From NCBI GenBank assembly GCA_951640195.1, contig OX621174.1, positions 372,001 to 436,000 of the forward strand: a DNA stretch of 64,000 bases, read 5' to 3'. Source of the DNA: Porpolomopsis calyptriformis. Taxonomy: Eukaryota; Basidiomycota; Agaricomycetes; Agaricales; Hygrophoraceae. Under the pieces are notes generated by a model. The model did no database searches, was not told the origin of the DNA, and saw only the letters and a program-made list of their open reading frames with translations. Made by a program: the position numbers and the translations under genes. Numbering within the stretch: position 1 is the first letter of the stretch; every line of letters begins with the position of its first letter. This document shows positions 1-11,015 of the stretch, piece by piece.

Positions 1-969
1 CCAACAACTGGAAACCTGTCTGCCAAAGGAACTGCTGCGCTATTTCAAGAACATGTCTGGAAGCACCATGGATGGCCAGAGAAGATCATTACCGATCGAG
101 GAACCCAATTCTCATCAAAGTTTGCTACATCATTGAACGAACTCCTAGGAACCACTTCTGGGCTTTCTACCGCCTATCACCCCTAAACAGATAGACAAAC
201 CGAATGAACCAATCAAGAGTTAGAGCAGTACGTATGGCTCTACACTAACTTCATGCAAGACGATTGGAAAGACTGGTTAGCCCCGGTGGAGTTTGCTTAC
301 AACAACTGAGAACATTCCTCCACTCACCAATCCCCCTTCTGGCTTGAATATGGTCGACATCCTCACACCCCCTTATCAGTTCCAACCCAAACCTCAAATC
401 CTGATGCCAATGAGTTTTACATGCAGCTTACTAGAGCTAGAGAGAACGCTGAAGAGTCTCTTCAAAAGACTGCTAACTCAATGAAGCTCTATGCCAATCG
501 AAAACGTCAAAAGGAACCCACATTTTATGAAGGACAAAGGGTCTGGCTTGATGCCAAGAATTTGAAAACTAGCTGGCCTGTGAAGAAACTGGATGTCCAC
601 CAGCTCAGACCTTTTATAATTCTAAAACAAGTATCACCTGTGGCTTACTGACTAAAGCTACCGCTGTCATGGAGGATCCACCCCGTGTTTCATGTTTCGC
701 TACTCAAGGCTCTAGAGGAGAATCTCGATCTCCATCCCCCCATTGAGGAAGATGACAATCTCCGACCACCTCTGGATGTGATCGAAGGAGAGCCTGAGTA
801 TGAAGTGGAACGTATCTTAAATCACACCCCAGGAAAATGAAACTGACAATATCTAATCAAGTGGAAAGGCTACCCAATAGAGGCAGCTACCTGGGAACCA
901 CAATGGAACCTCAAGCACGCAAAAGACATCTTGATGAATTATGAAAAGTCTATTCAAGTGGTGACTTAA
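1..969 (+). pseudogene. Element A pol: integrase C-terminal half and chromodomain
   Basis: Translation in one frame with stops gives the integrase core with HHGWPEKIITDRGTQF (second catalytic Asp region) and the YHP-x-TDxQTE block that carries the catalytic Glu region. The Glu codon itself has become TAA near 184. A GPY-like LDVHQLRPF segment follows, then a chromodomain with EYEVERIL and YLIKWKGYPIEAATWEP, ending at TAA 967-969. Integrase inserts the cDNA, and chromodomains of this clade bind histone marks and steer insertion. Further stops include two near the start of the chromodomain (837-845). It is a dead copy. Confidence 0.88.
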
Positions 970-1083
970 CTCTCTTTCACGGATACTACCGACATCACGA
1001 TCGTTAAATCTCTTTTTCTCCTTTTCAATCTCCGACGACTATAAGGACTTCCCCTTCCCGACAATCATCAAAAGAAGCACGAA

Positions 1084-1776
1084 ATGCCCCGCCAAGTTCT
1101 TTACGCCTGCAAGTTGACTGGGAGGCGTCCACCCTGAGGGAACCCCACCGCTTCTACCTCCAACCTCCCCCCCAATTCTTCTTCCTCCTCTTCCTCGTCC
1201 AATAGTGTTTTGGTTACCCAACAGTTCAAGAAGCCGAAACAATGTACTGATACTATTGACAAGCTGGGACGAAATCGTAACTACCGAGGGCTCCCCTTTG
1301 CCAAGGTCAAGCACCTATCTGGGTGCCCCGAAACCTACGTCCCTTTTATCTCTGGAGCATGTCAATGCGAACTTAACTATGACTGTCACTAGTACACGTT
1401 TGACAAGGACAGCGACTTTGACGACAAGAAGAATCAACTTGAAGATTGGCTGGAGGCATACCAAGTTGGGCGCCAACTTTTGATGGTTATACCAGACTAG
1501 GATGAATCCAACGTCACCACCCCCACTATCCCCGAAGACCCCATCTCACACTGCATCCATCGCGTTGCTGACCAATTCTATACTGCCCGGAACGGGTACC
1601 ACTTGATGATGGATGCCAAGTACAAAAGGATCCTTGACCTGGAGGAGAATGCTGTGATGTGTAGGGAGCTGGCTGAAACTTGGTTGCGACGTGCCCAGGA
1701 GTTGGACAGCCATTACCACTGGTTTGACCCAGATGGATACCTGCTTCAACCCCCAGTTTATGATGGTGCAACCTAG
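1084..1776 (+). pseudogene. Element A post-pol extra reading frame
   Basis: From an ATG 114 bp after the pol stop one frame stays open for 231 codons apart from three internal stops; the first, in RRPP-stop-GNP, is a TGA. The N-terminal part is Pro/Ser-rich with a serine run. The middle is Cys-containing (SGCPETY, GACQCELNYDC). The C-terminal half looks helical and charged (NQLEDWLEAYQ, LDLEENAVMCRELAETWLR). Its position, Pro/Ser-rich start and helical end parallel the extra frames of elements B and C, though residue similarity is weak. I recognise no known domain. It could be a third retroelement protein or captured sequence. Confidence 0.55.
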
Positions 1777-2055
1777 GGACCGGATGCTGTTTCCAAACGA
1801 ACAGTATTCCTTACGCCTCCCTTCTGGATGTGTGGTTAGAGAAGGTGATATCTACTGGAGAGTTGAGGAAAAGTATACCTAGTGGATAGTCTTTGATCCG
1901 ACAACTATCCACTCATCCCTCCTCTTCATCGCTCACCCATCTCATCACCCCTCTACCCACCTCTACCATCCCTTTACACCTCCCCTTGACACCCTTCCTT
2001 CGCTTCGAAGGGTCCTCTCAAAATTCAGGACAAATTTCCTTTTTGTGGAGGTGAA

Positions 2056-2413
2056 TGTCAGAGATATATTTTTTCTTTTTCTTTACTCGTCTATTCCCAT
2101 TTACATCAGACAGTTTACATCAATAACTGCTTAGCCACCCAAGCTCCGCTTAGTAATAGAAGGTGACCAAGCCATATCTATATTTAGTCTACCATCACTC
2201 TCCTTATCTATATGACTCATCCATAGTCATTACGACTCACACATAGTCAGCATAACTCATACTTGGCTAGTATATAAAGCTAGCAGTAGATAGACTTAGG
2301 ATAAGTCTGTTTCTTTTGTTAACACCCCAATCAGTAGTCTGCTAGCCCTTTAAAACCCTACACCCAGAGCCTGAAGTAAAACCTTGCGATCAACCCTAGA
2401 CTGCTGTCTAACA
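2056..2413 (+). repeat. 3' LTR of element A (358 bp)
   Basis: The LTR begins TGTCAGAG after a G-rich stretch and ends GTCTAACA. It contains an agtatataaa TATA box near 2269, about 30 bp before gataagtctgtttc, the same layout as the LTRs of B and C. The right boundary is fixed by the copia integrase frame resuming directly afterwards. The 1777-2055 stretch between the extra frame and this LTR is pyrimidine-rich with no gene. Confidence 0.85.
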
Positions 2414-3833
2414 ATACCTGGCTATACCTGTTAGCAAGAAAATCGGAAATGTTCGATGCCTACCGGAAGTATGAAGCATGGGCCCAGACCCAGTATGACG
2501 CCAAAATCAAGGTCCTCCACTCAGACCGTGGAGGAGAGTATCTGTCGGAAGCGTTTGTTAGGCACCTAGAGGCTGCCGGAACTAAACAGAAACTCACAGT
2601 ACATGACACCCCACAGCACAACGGCGTAGCGGAACATCGAAATCGAACCATCCTTGAGAGGGTCCGTGCCCTCATTTATGTGAGTGGACTTCCGCGATCG
2701 CTATGGGCTGAAGCTGCCGGACACATTGTTTGGCTAATGAACTGCACATCAACAAAGGCTCTCGATGGCATGACGCCATATGAAGCACTGTATGGTCAGA
2801 AACTGACCCTTAAAGGGCTACAGGAATGGGGAAACCATGTATGGGTTAGAATCAAAGCAGGTGACAAACTTGGAGGCTGCGTTCAGAGAGGACGATGGAT
2901 CGGATTTGACTCGAAAAGCAATGGATATCGAATCTATTGGCCTGAAACCTGCTCAGTCACTGTCGAATAGAATGTTTATTAGAACGAAGATGCTGCAACT
3001 GTTGAATGAAGTCTTGAAGGAGAGGTTTTACCTGAGATTGCCAAGACTTATCCATAGCGCGCAGACACACCTGCACCCCCACCAACACCCCCACCAGTAC
3101 CAGAACCTCAACCAGTACAAGCACCGGAACCACTACTGGCACCCCCGAAAGTGATAATAGAAGTCCCGGATCGCCCCTGACATGATTGAAAACCTAGCCA
3201 ACGTATAGCAGACCTAATTGCAGGCAGAGGCATCACTTCCACCTCAAGAAGAGACCCAATTGTGCCAACCGGAGTACAACTGCCAACAATCCCGACCACC
3301 ACTGGACATGATACAGCTGATGCCAACCAAATGCCAAATGACCACCCCCAAGATGACCTAACAGCATCAATAGTCAAATACATGACTATGGAACCTAGTA
3401 CCAGTTCCACTGATCTAATCAATGAGGCTGGAATGCTAGCAGAGGCAAATGCAACTGAGGCTATTGAACCCTGCACACTTGCGGAAGCAAAATCACTTGT
3501 CAATTGGCCCGAATGGGAATTAGCCATCACAGAGGAACTGAAGACACTCGAAAGAGCAGGAACTTGGGTGATCGACCACCCACCACCAGAAGCAAACATT
3601 GTTAGATCAAAATGGGTTTTCCGACTGAAGTGAAATGCTGCTGGAGAAATCGTATGGAGAAAGGCCCAACTTGTCGCGCAAGGATTCTCCCAACTTCCTG
3701 GAGTGGACTACTTTGATACGTTCGCACCCGTCACCAAGCTAGCAACAATCCGAACCTTCCTTGCCATATCTGCGCAGACTGATCTTGAACTACACCAGAT
3801 CGACATCAAAGGTGCATATCTGAATGGCGAACT
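2414..3833 (+). pseudogene. Ty1/copia pol fragment: integrase to start of RT
   Basis: The frame begins WLYLLARKSEMFDAY and continues with HSDRGGEYLSEAF and the HNGVAEHRNRTILE block (Asp and Glu of the integrase DDE triad). The integrase C-terminal region follows and the frame breaks at about 2970. From about 3262 a Ser/Thr/Pro linker leads into the copia RT start (ELKTLERAGTWVID, KWVFRLK, GFSQLPGVDYFDTFAPV, DIKGAYLNG). A stop after FRLK and the frame break mean it is dead. The 5' part of this copia element lies left of the window beyond element A. The right end is cut by element B, whose TSD duplicates gaact (3829-3833). Confidence 0.88.
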
Positions 3834-4222
3834 TGTCACGGAGGTAATTTTTCATTTCTTCATCTATGTTAGTCATTGCTGCTTAGTCGGATAGTCTTAT
3901 CTTTGCTTGGGATTCCCCATAGTCTCGTATCTTTCCATATATCCTAGATAGGACACATTTCATTTCCGATGATCATATTTCATCCTTTCACATGCTCCAA
4001 GTCCCTTATCATGCTTATCTCTACTCGTCGCATGTACTCCTCATGTTTACACTGACTCATCCACAGTAGCATAGTCAGTATATAAACTCCTAGTTAGTCG
4101 TACTCAGACCTTAAGTCTGATTCCTCATTAGCAACCCAATAACTAGGACTTGAGACATTATCATCATCTTGGGACAGAGCTCTTTGAAGTAAAACTGTCT
4201 CATCGGCAACCAGTTTATAACA
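3834..4222 (+). repeat. 5' LTR of element B
   Basis: The 389-bp LTR starts TGTCACGG and ends TTTATAACA. It aligns end to end with 10622-11010. It contains the TATA box and predicted RNA start described separately. Confidence 0.95.
4079..4123 (+). promoter_or_regulatory. Element B promoter: TATA box and predicted RNA 5' end
   Basis: tatataaa at 4079-4086 lies about 30 bp upstream of aagtctgattc (4113-4123). That 11-mer is exactly complementary to the primer binding site after the LTR, so the RNA should start at 4113 if the element self-primes as Tf1 does. The same spacing is kept in element C. Confidence 0.75.
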
Positions 4223-4223
4223 A

Positions 4224-4234
4224 GAATCAGACTT
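4224..4234 (+). other. Self-primer binding site of element B
   Basis: gaatcagactt begins 1 nt after the LTR end and is the perfect reverse complement of the predicted RNA 5' end at 4113-4123. No tRNA-type TGG primer site is present. This is the arrangement known from Tf1/sushi-type elements, where the first 11 nt of the RNA are cleaved and prime minus-strand synthesis. Confidence 0.8.
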
Positions 4235-4269
4235 CCTTCTTGCTCTCTCCCCTCTACTTGATCCACCCT

Positions 4270-5714
4270 TATCTTCACACTGGATGACGACGATGAGGAC
4301 CTTTACGATCCCTCTGAGTAGAACAATCCTCTTTCTCAATCGCTCTACTCACAAACTCAAATCTTCCCAGACCCCAACAAGGAAGCTAGTCAAGCTCCCC
4401 CTCTACCAAGTGTCTCACAAACTCTAGGAAGAACTCGAAGTGAAACAACTCGCTTACTCACTGCCACCCAGTCACAACGTCCCATTACTCCCCCTACTGT
4501 TAGATATCAACCCTTTCCATTCCAACAACCTACTCGACCTTCTTCACCCTTAACAACACCTTCACCTTCACCGTCACCAGATCCAATGGGTTCCCGCGCT
4601 AATCCTCCTGTTCCCAACCTCAACGAGATCCTCGCAGTTATGAATGACTTGCAGAGGGAAATGGCCAACCTCCAGGCTTCGAACGCAAATCAGGCAGCCG
4701 AAATCCAAGATCTTCACCAACAGCTTGCTGCCCAAGCTCAGCCTCAGCCCCCACTGCAACCTCAGCCCCAACCTCCTGCCGCTCCCACCATCGAGATAAA
4801 GATGGCCAAGCCAGATGAATTTACTGGTTGACAACAGGACGTCGACAAATTTATTAACAGCTGCGAATTGTATTTTATGGGAAAACTGTACCGCGATGAA
4901 CACAAGATCCCCATTGCCCTTTCTTTCATGAAAGGAACGAACGCCCAGACCTGGTCCGAGAAAGAGATGAACGACATGAGAACTGTCAACTGGACAGGCC
5001 CGACTGCTACTTGGGCCGCATTTGTAACTCGATTCCGAACAACATTCGAAGGGATCGACAGACAGTCTCATGCCTGAAATGACATCAAGAATCTCCGCCA
5101 AGGAAGGAAGAAGATTGAAGACTATAACCTGCGCTTTGGCGCTTTACAGGTCGATACCGGTTTCAATGATGCCGCCCTCATTGATCTTTACCAAGCTGGA
5201 CTCGACTCCGAGTTCATTGAATTTGTTTACTGACTCCCCATCGTCCCAACCACACTTCAAGAGTGGAAGGACGCCACGACACGCTACCAACACCAAAAGG
5301 ACATTCTTGCCTCACAGAAACAGTCCTCCATGTCCCGACCCCAACACTCTAATCCCTTTCCTGCCTGAGGATCGTATGTGGCTGCAACGACGACCCGTCA
5401 AACATCAGCAGCCCCCACTGTCAAGAGAGAAGAGCCTTCCTCTTTGACCCTTACGATCCCATATGGAAATTGTTACTCCTGCAGCCAACCTGGCCACTTC
5501 GCAAATGCCTGCCCAAACTGTGTCGCCGGTGATGCAAAGAATCTACCCGATACCTCTTCCTCACATCGAGGAGGATATTTTCGAGGTAGAGGAGGTTACC
5601 AAGGATGAGGACGAGGACGAGGCCGAGATGTACGTGTTGTTACCACTGAGCCCCACATGGAGAACGTCAACTCACCCCCTACACTGGGAACGAGTGAAAC
5701 TCCGTCGGATATAG
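4270..5714 (+). pseudogene. Element B gag
   Basis: The frame runs from an acidic N-terminal stretch (LDDDDEDLYDPSE) through a Pro/Ser/Gln-rich region. A possible internal start is ATG 4586 (MGSRANPPVPNLNEIL). A coiled-coil segment (LQREMANLQASNANQAAEIQDLHQQL) and a capsid-like core with the TWAAFVTRFRTTFEGID region follow, then one CCHC zinc knuckle (CYSCSQPGHFANACPN) and an RGG-type tail. Stops fall at the TGA codons near 4829, 5076, 5230 and 5366; the element C equivalents read CGG or CGA. The true start codon is not clear. Confidence 0.85.
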
Positions 5715-5869
5715 CGAAAATTGGTATACGCAATTAGTCAGATGATCGAAAGAAGAGGCTGGCAGCGGACTTGAAGTCCCAGGGTTTTTGAAAGGTTCGG
5801 ACGATAGGCCCAATGTTACAGACCATATCACTCGATGTACCATTACCCCATCCAATCCATTTCGAACTC

Positions 5870-8800
5870 TTGGTACTATTGAAAAGGGTGACTCAGGACT
5901 TACAATGGATATTTGGATCAAAGCTTCAGACAGTGGCTGACGTGTCCCCGCCATGTGTCTTATTGATAGCGGAGCTTCTGGAAACTTTATGGATGAGACC
6001 TTCGCAACTCGTCACGAACTTACTCTTCAGGATTTGGAAACCCCAATCCCCGTATGGAATGCCGATGGGTCAGAGAACCGAGGAGGCCCGATCGTTTTTG
6101 ACACAGATGTCTGGATAGAAGCTCCAGGTGGACACACTGAAAGGATCCGTTTGGAAGTGACCGACCTCGGATCCAAGTTTGATATTATCCTTGGCTACCC
6201 TTGGCTAAGAGCTCAAAACCCTAGTATCGATTGGGAGAAGTCAACACTGGCTCTCGGAGGCAAAGAGACTTCTCGTCGGTATTGTAGCGGCAAAGCAGAG
6301 TCCTCTGTGGTAGAATCGGTCTCACTGGTGATAACAAGTATTTCAAAATCGGATGAATCTCGAGCCAGCACGGTGGAGGAAGATATGCGAAAGTTTGTAC
6401 CAGAGGTCTATTGGAAAGACTATACTAGTGTCTTTGCCAAGGAGTCCTTTGATTGCCTTCCACCTCATTCCGAGTTCGATCACGTCATTGATCTTAAAGA
6501 TAACTTCATACCCCAAAATGATGTGACTTATCCGATGTCCCCTTGAGAGATAGACTTCCTAGAGAAGTTTTTGGAAGAAAATGTGGCTACTGGACGAATA
6601 TTCAAGGGATCCTCACCTCAAGCCGCTCCCTTCTTCCTGAGCAAGAAAGCTGAAGAAATCAATATGAAAGGACAAGATGCTGGATACAGACCAATTGAAG
6701 ACTACTGTTACCTGAATCACTTTACTGTTCCTGACCAATATCCCCTACCACTCCTCCATCAAATCATTCAACAACTAAAATTACAATCTGCTGCACTATT
6801 CACAGTCGTAGATATTCGATGGGGATTTAACAACATTCGGATTAAAGAAGGTGACGAATGGAAAGCTGCTTTCAACACGGTCAAGGGACTCTATGTTCCA
6901 AGAGTGATGTGCTTTGGTCTACGGAATTCCCCAGCTACGTTCCAATGGATGATCGATACGTGATTTGCTGAAGTATTAAAATCAGGTTGTGTTTTCATCT
7001 ATATCGATGACGTTCTCATCTGCGGAGATGATCTAGAAGAATTGCGTTATTGGACATTCAAAACCCTTGACATCATGAAGAAAAACAAACTCTCCTGTAA
7101 ACCCATCAAATGTCAATTCGAGAAAGAAGAGGTGATCTATCTAGGGATGACCTTGATGAAAGGTCATATCGGAACCAATCCCAAGAAGATCAAAGCCATA
7201 GCCAAATGGCCTGAACCTTGAACCATAAAACAACTTCAATCCTGTCTTGGAAGCACAAATTTCTGGAGAAAATATGTCAAGGACTTTTCAAAGATCGCTC
7301 AACCACTTAACCAATTGCTCCACAAAGATACCGTGTGGGAATGGACTCCCAAATGACAACACGCCTTTGATCAGCTAAAGCACTCCCTCATGAATGCCCC
7401 TCTCCTCGAAGTGCCGGATCAAGACCTACCATACTGCTTGGAGACTGACGCCTCTGGTTTTGCCTTAGGAGGAATACTATCTCAACTACATGGAAATGAC
7501 TGGAAACCTGTAGGCTTTCATTCAAGATCTTTAACCCCTGCTGAAAAGAAATATCCAACTCACGACGCTGGGCTTTTAGCGATAATAGACTGTCTTAAAG
7601 TATGGCGACACCTTTTGGAAGGTTCACAATATAACCTTCTGATTCGTACCAACAGTCTCACCCTCAAATATTTCAGTATCGCTTGCGTGTTATTTGGACA
7701 ACGTGCTCATTGGTCAGAAATTCTGTTGAGATATGAGTACAAGATCGAGTACATCCCAGGGAGGAAGAACAAAGCCAATGGGTTATCTAGGCACCCAGAT
7801 TATTTCGACAAGGGTAAAGGCAAGGTGGAAGATGAGATTTTAATCACAGATGAACACTGGATCAATTCAATCATCAAACTTTCAGAACCGAACTTTTTCG
7901 CAAGATTACGCTTCAAATTGCCGATACCAAATGAGATCTCACAGAAAATCAAGGATGCCTCATTGTTTTGGGACTAAGCCAATGGGTTGGTTCACGATGT
8001 TGAAGGTCAGATTGTGGTGCCAGAGGAAGTATCTTTGCACACAGACATAATATGACTGTCCCACGCCTACCCCCATGCTGGACACCCTGGCATTGAGAAG
8101 ATGAAGGAGCTAGTGCTCCAAAACTTTGTTTGGGATGGCGTCTCCAAAGACGTTATCAACTACGTATGGTCCTGTCCTGCTTGTCAACAAAACAAGAATT
8201 ACCCTTTGAAACCAACAGGACTCCTACAACCTATACCCCCCGCTACTGAACCATGGACTGAGATAACTGTCGATCTCATTGTTCAGCTACCTGACTCGCT
8301 TGGATATGATGCTGTGATGGTAGTCATTGATCGCTTCATGAAACGTGCCCACTTTATTCTGACGACCTCCAATCTTTCATCAGAAGGTGCTGCCCGACTC
8401 TTCTGTGATCACATCTGGAAACATCATGGATGGCCAAAGAAGATCATTTCTGACTGTGGAGTACAGTTCGCATCAAAGTTCACGGAAGCCCTCAATAAAC
8501 TCCTAGGAACCATTTCTGGACTGTCTACTGCTTATCATCCTGAAACCGATGGCCAGACTGAATGAACGAACCAAGAACTCGAGGTCTACTTACGGTTCTA
8601 CACCAACTTTATGCAAGACGACTGGTCTGAATGGTTAGCCTCCACCAAATTTGCTTACAATAATCGACAACACTCTGCCACATCACAATCACCCTTCTAT
8701 TTAGAATATGGCCGTCATCCTCATTTACCAATCACAATCGAATCCCCAAGTAACGTCCCTGCAAACACCTTCCACAAATGTCTCACGCGTGCTCAGAAGA

Positions 8801-9697
8801 ATGCTGGCGAATCACTATCACACGCTGCAGAATCAATGAAGAAGTATGCCAATTGAAAATGGAAACTCTCTCCCTCCTTCAAAATCGGAGATTTGGTTTG
8901 GTTAGATACCAAGAACATCAAGACGACTCGACCCGCTAAGAAGCTGGATAACCGAAGAACTGGACCGTTCAAGATTCTAAAGCAAGTATCGGATCTTGCC
9001 TATCTGTTATGATTCGGTAGTCGAAGGGTTTTACTTCTCGCGTTGGAGGGGCTGATGAGGGAAATGGAATTCAACTAAAGAGTGGGGGAGCTAACTAGGA
9101 ATCGAACTTAACCTACTGACTAGAGGTCAGGCTTTATATACTAACTACCTGAGTCGCCATGAGTCAGTCGTGTGTACGATTACAAAGCGGAATCCGGAAT
9201 GTGACTAGTGAAGAGTCACGAAAAGAATAGCGGAAATGGAATGTGACTCGTGAAAGAGTCGGAAGGAAGGTACATGTGATCAGTCTATATATATAAAACG
9301 GTAAAGCGGAAGGATAAACGGAATGAAGACTGATCAAGTATGACTAAAAGGAAAAAGAAAAAAGTGTCCGTGACACTATCTTATCGATATCCCCAGAACT
9401 TGGAAGCTCCACCCAGTTTTTCATGTATCACTCCTAAGACCGAACGTCGAAGATAAGTCACTCCATCCTGATATTACTGATACGTCTTGACCTCCCCCAG
9501 ATTTGATCGAGAACGAAGAAGAATATGAAGTCAAATCTATTCTTCAACACTCCGGAGTCACACACCGATGAAAATATTTGGTCAAGTGCAAAGGTTATCC
9601 GATCGAAGAAGCCACTTGGGAAGAACGATCAAACGTCTTACAACACGCCAAGGAAATTGTGAAGACTTATGAAGACTCAATTCAAACGGCGACTTAA
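5870..9697 (+). pseudogene. Element B pol: protease, RT, RNase H, integrase, chromodomain
   Basis: In order: aspartic protease motif CLIDSGASGNF (about 5955); RT with GYRPIEDYCYLN, VPRVMCFGLRN and an intact YIDDVLI active site (about 7000); RNase H start TDASGFALGG (about 7450); integrase zinc motif H-x3-H...CPAC (about 8080-8190); DDE core with VDLIVQLPDSLG, ISDCGVQFASKF and YHPETDGQTE; and a chromodomain (YLVKCKGYPIEEATWEE) ending at TAA 9695-9697. Stops at about 5938, 6544, 6961, 7218, 7354, 7976, 8053, 8562 and 8853 are nearly all C-to-T changes relative to element C. The 371-bp solo LTR at 9005-9375 splits the region before the chromodomain. Confidence 0.93.
9005..9375 (-). repeat. Minus-strand solo LTR inserted in element B pol
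   Basis: This 371-bp insertion is absent from element C at the same place and is flanked by the 5-bp duplication ctatc (9000-9004 and 9376-9380). Read on the minus strand it starts TGTCACGGAC and ends CGAATCATAACA. It holds a tatataaa box about 30 bp before an AAGTTCGATTC-type start. It is therefore the solo LTR of a related chromovirus family, left after LTR-LTR recombination. Confidence 0.9.
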
Positions 9698-9852
9698 CTC
9701 ATTTGTCATCATTCCGGCTGTCCATTTTTTGAATTCTATTCTTAGATTGAGCTAGCATTTATAAACTCAGAATCATTGATACAATTCCATCCAGTCTTTC
9801 CCCACTTTCAACGAACTCATCCAATACCAACGTCGCAGAACCATCATTCATA

Positions 9853-10587
9853 ATGCCCGCCACTCGATCCCCCTCTCCTCAAGTCGCCATCCGACGTGCT
9901 GGACGAATCCCTTTATCCACCCTCCATTCCCCTACTCCCGGTCCCTCCACCTCTACCTCCTCCACTCGACAGTTACGTTGACAAGCTCGCGCATGTGCGG
10001 AGGATTTCTTCAAAGAATATCCTACACAGACACCTCCTCCCGAAGACCCCGCCATTACCATCTCGCACCTTACGGTTCACAGCAATAGCGTTAGCAGCTG
10101 GAACCAAGAACTTCATCAGGAGCGTGACGTTTTGAAAGCCGAGCTCAAGGTGTCGGAAAGAAGTGCTTTATTTTGGAAGAATCATTGGGATCAAAGTGAG
10201 TTGAAAGTTTGGGAACTTCAACGAGAAAAGAAATGTACGTGGGTCAACTGCTACGATGTCACCACCCGCGCCATCATCGTCAAGCTTGTGGAAGAGAGTC
10301 GTCGAGCCGAACAACTCTCCCAAGAAGATTTTCTTCAGGCCCAATGAGATCTCGTGATGACAGAAACCCTAATCGAATACGGTGCATCAGTCGAGTACCC
10401 AATCGACCTCGACTTGGAATATCCGGATGAAGACGACGTCGCGACAGTCCGAGCCCCTTCCCCCATCAAAGCGGCTTCGGAAACCACCCCCACCGCTTCT
10501 TCCTCAGTGGCCGTTGAGGCCCCCGTCACCGAGGAAATCTCAACTCAGGCCTTGGAAAATGAAACGTCTGACACTGCCCAAGTTTGA
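9853..10587 (+). pseudogene. Element B post-pol extra reading frame
   Basis: Starting at an ATG 155 bp after the pol stop, a single frame covers 245 codons with only two internal stops, both TGA (9979-9981 and one near 10345). The product starts MPATRSPSPQVAIRR and has a Pro/Ser/Thr-rich segment. A long charged helix follows (ELHQERDVLKAELKVSERSA, WDQSELKVWELQREKK, VKLVEESRRAEQLSQEDF), then an acidic and Ala/Thr/Pro-rich tail ending at TGA 10585-10587. Element C keeps the whole frame with a length change of exactly three codons. It looks like a nucleic-acid or capsid-associated accessory protein, but no known domain is recognised. Confidence 0.65.
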
Positions 10588-10621
10588 ATTTTGGGTCGAA
10601 ATTCCCAAAAGGCGAGGTGTA

Positions 10622-11010
10622 TGTCACAGATGTAATTTTTCATTTCTTCATCTATGTTAGTCATTGCTGCTTAGTCGGATAGTCTTATCTTTGCTTGGGA
10701 TTCCCCATAGTCTCGTATCTTTCCATATATCCTAGATAGGACACATTTCATTTCCGATGATCATGTTTCATCCTTTCACATGCTCCAAGTCTCTTATCAT
10801 ACTTATCTCTACTTGTTGCATGTACTCCTCATGTTTACACTGACTCATCCACAGTAGCGTAGTCAGTATATAAACTCCTAGTTAGTCGTACTCAGACCTT
10901 AAGTCTGATTCCTCATTAGCAACCCAATAACTAGGACTTGAGACATTATCATCATCTTGGGACAGAGCTCTTCGAAGTAAAACCGTCTCATCAGCAACCA
11001 GTTTATAACA
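10622..11010 (+). repeat. 3' LTR of element B
   Basis: The 389-bp LTR is followed directly by the right target duplication gaact (11011-11015). It differs from the 5' copy at about 11 sites, mostly C/T and G/A, many at CpG. Confidence 0.95.
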
Positions 11011-11015
11011 GAACT

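Larger units (their letters stand above)
1..2413 (+). mobile_element. Ty3/gypsy chromovirus element A (3' part)
   Basis: The window opens inside an integrase and runs through a chromodomain (to 969), an extra reading frame (1084-1776), about 280 bp of non-coding DNA and a 3' LTR (2056-2413). Immediately after the LTR a copia integrase frame resumes, so the element sits inside the copia element. The flanking atacc at 2414-2418 is the expected right TSD, but the left copy is outside the window. It is related to elements B and C but clearly another subfamily: the protein is diverged and the LTR is 358 bp rather than 389-400 bp. Several in-frame stops make it non-functional. Confidence 0.9.
3834..11010 (+). 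mobile_element. Full-length Ty3/gypsy chromovirus element B, nested in copia
   Basis: The 7177-bp element is bounded by 389-bp LTRs and the 5-bp target duplication gaact (3829-3833 and 11011-11015). Order is LTR, self-primer binding site, gag, protease, RT, RNase H, integrase, chromodomain, extra frame, LTR. By eye the two LTRs differ at 11 positions, ten of them transitions. The coding part has more than ten stops, nearly all TGA or TAA from C-to-T change. A minus-strand solo LTR (9005-9375) interrupts the integrase C-terminus. It is a sister of element C. Confidence 0.96.

Noticed and set aside
9121..9300. Possible tRNA-like or SINE sequence in element B
   Set aside because: The whole insertion has LTR ends, a 5-bp TSD and the TATA/start layout of this chromovirus group when read on the minus strand.
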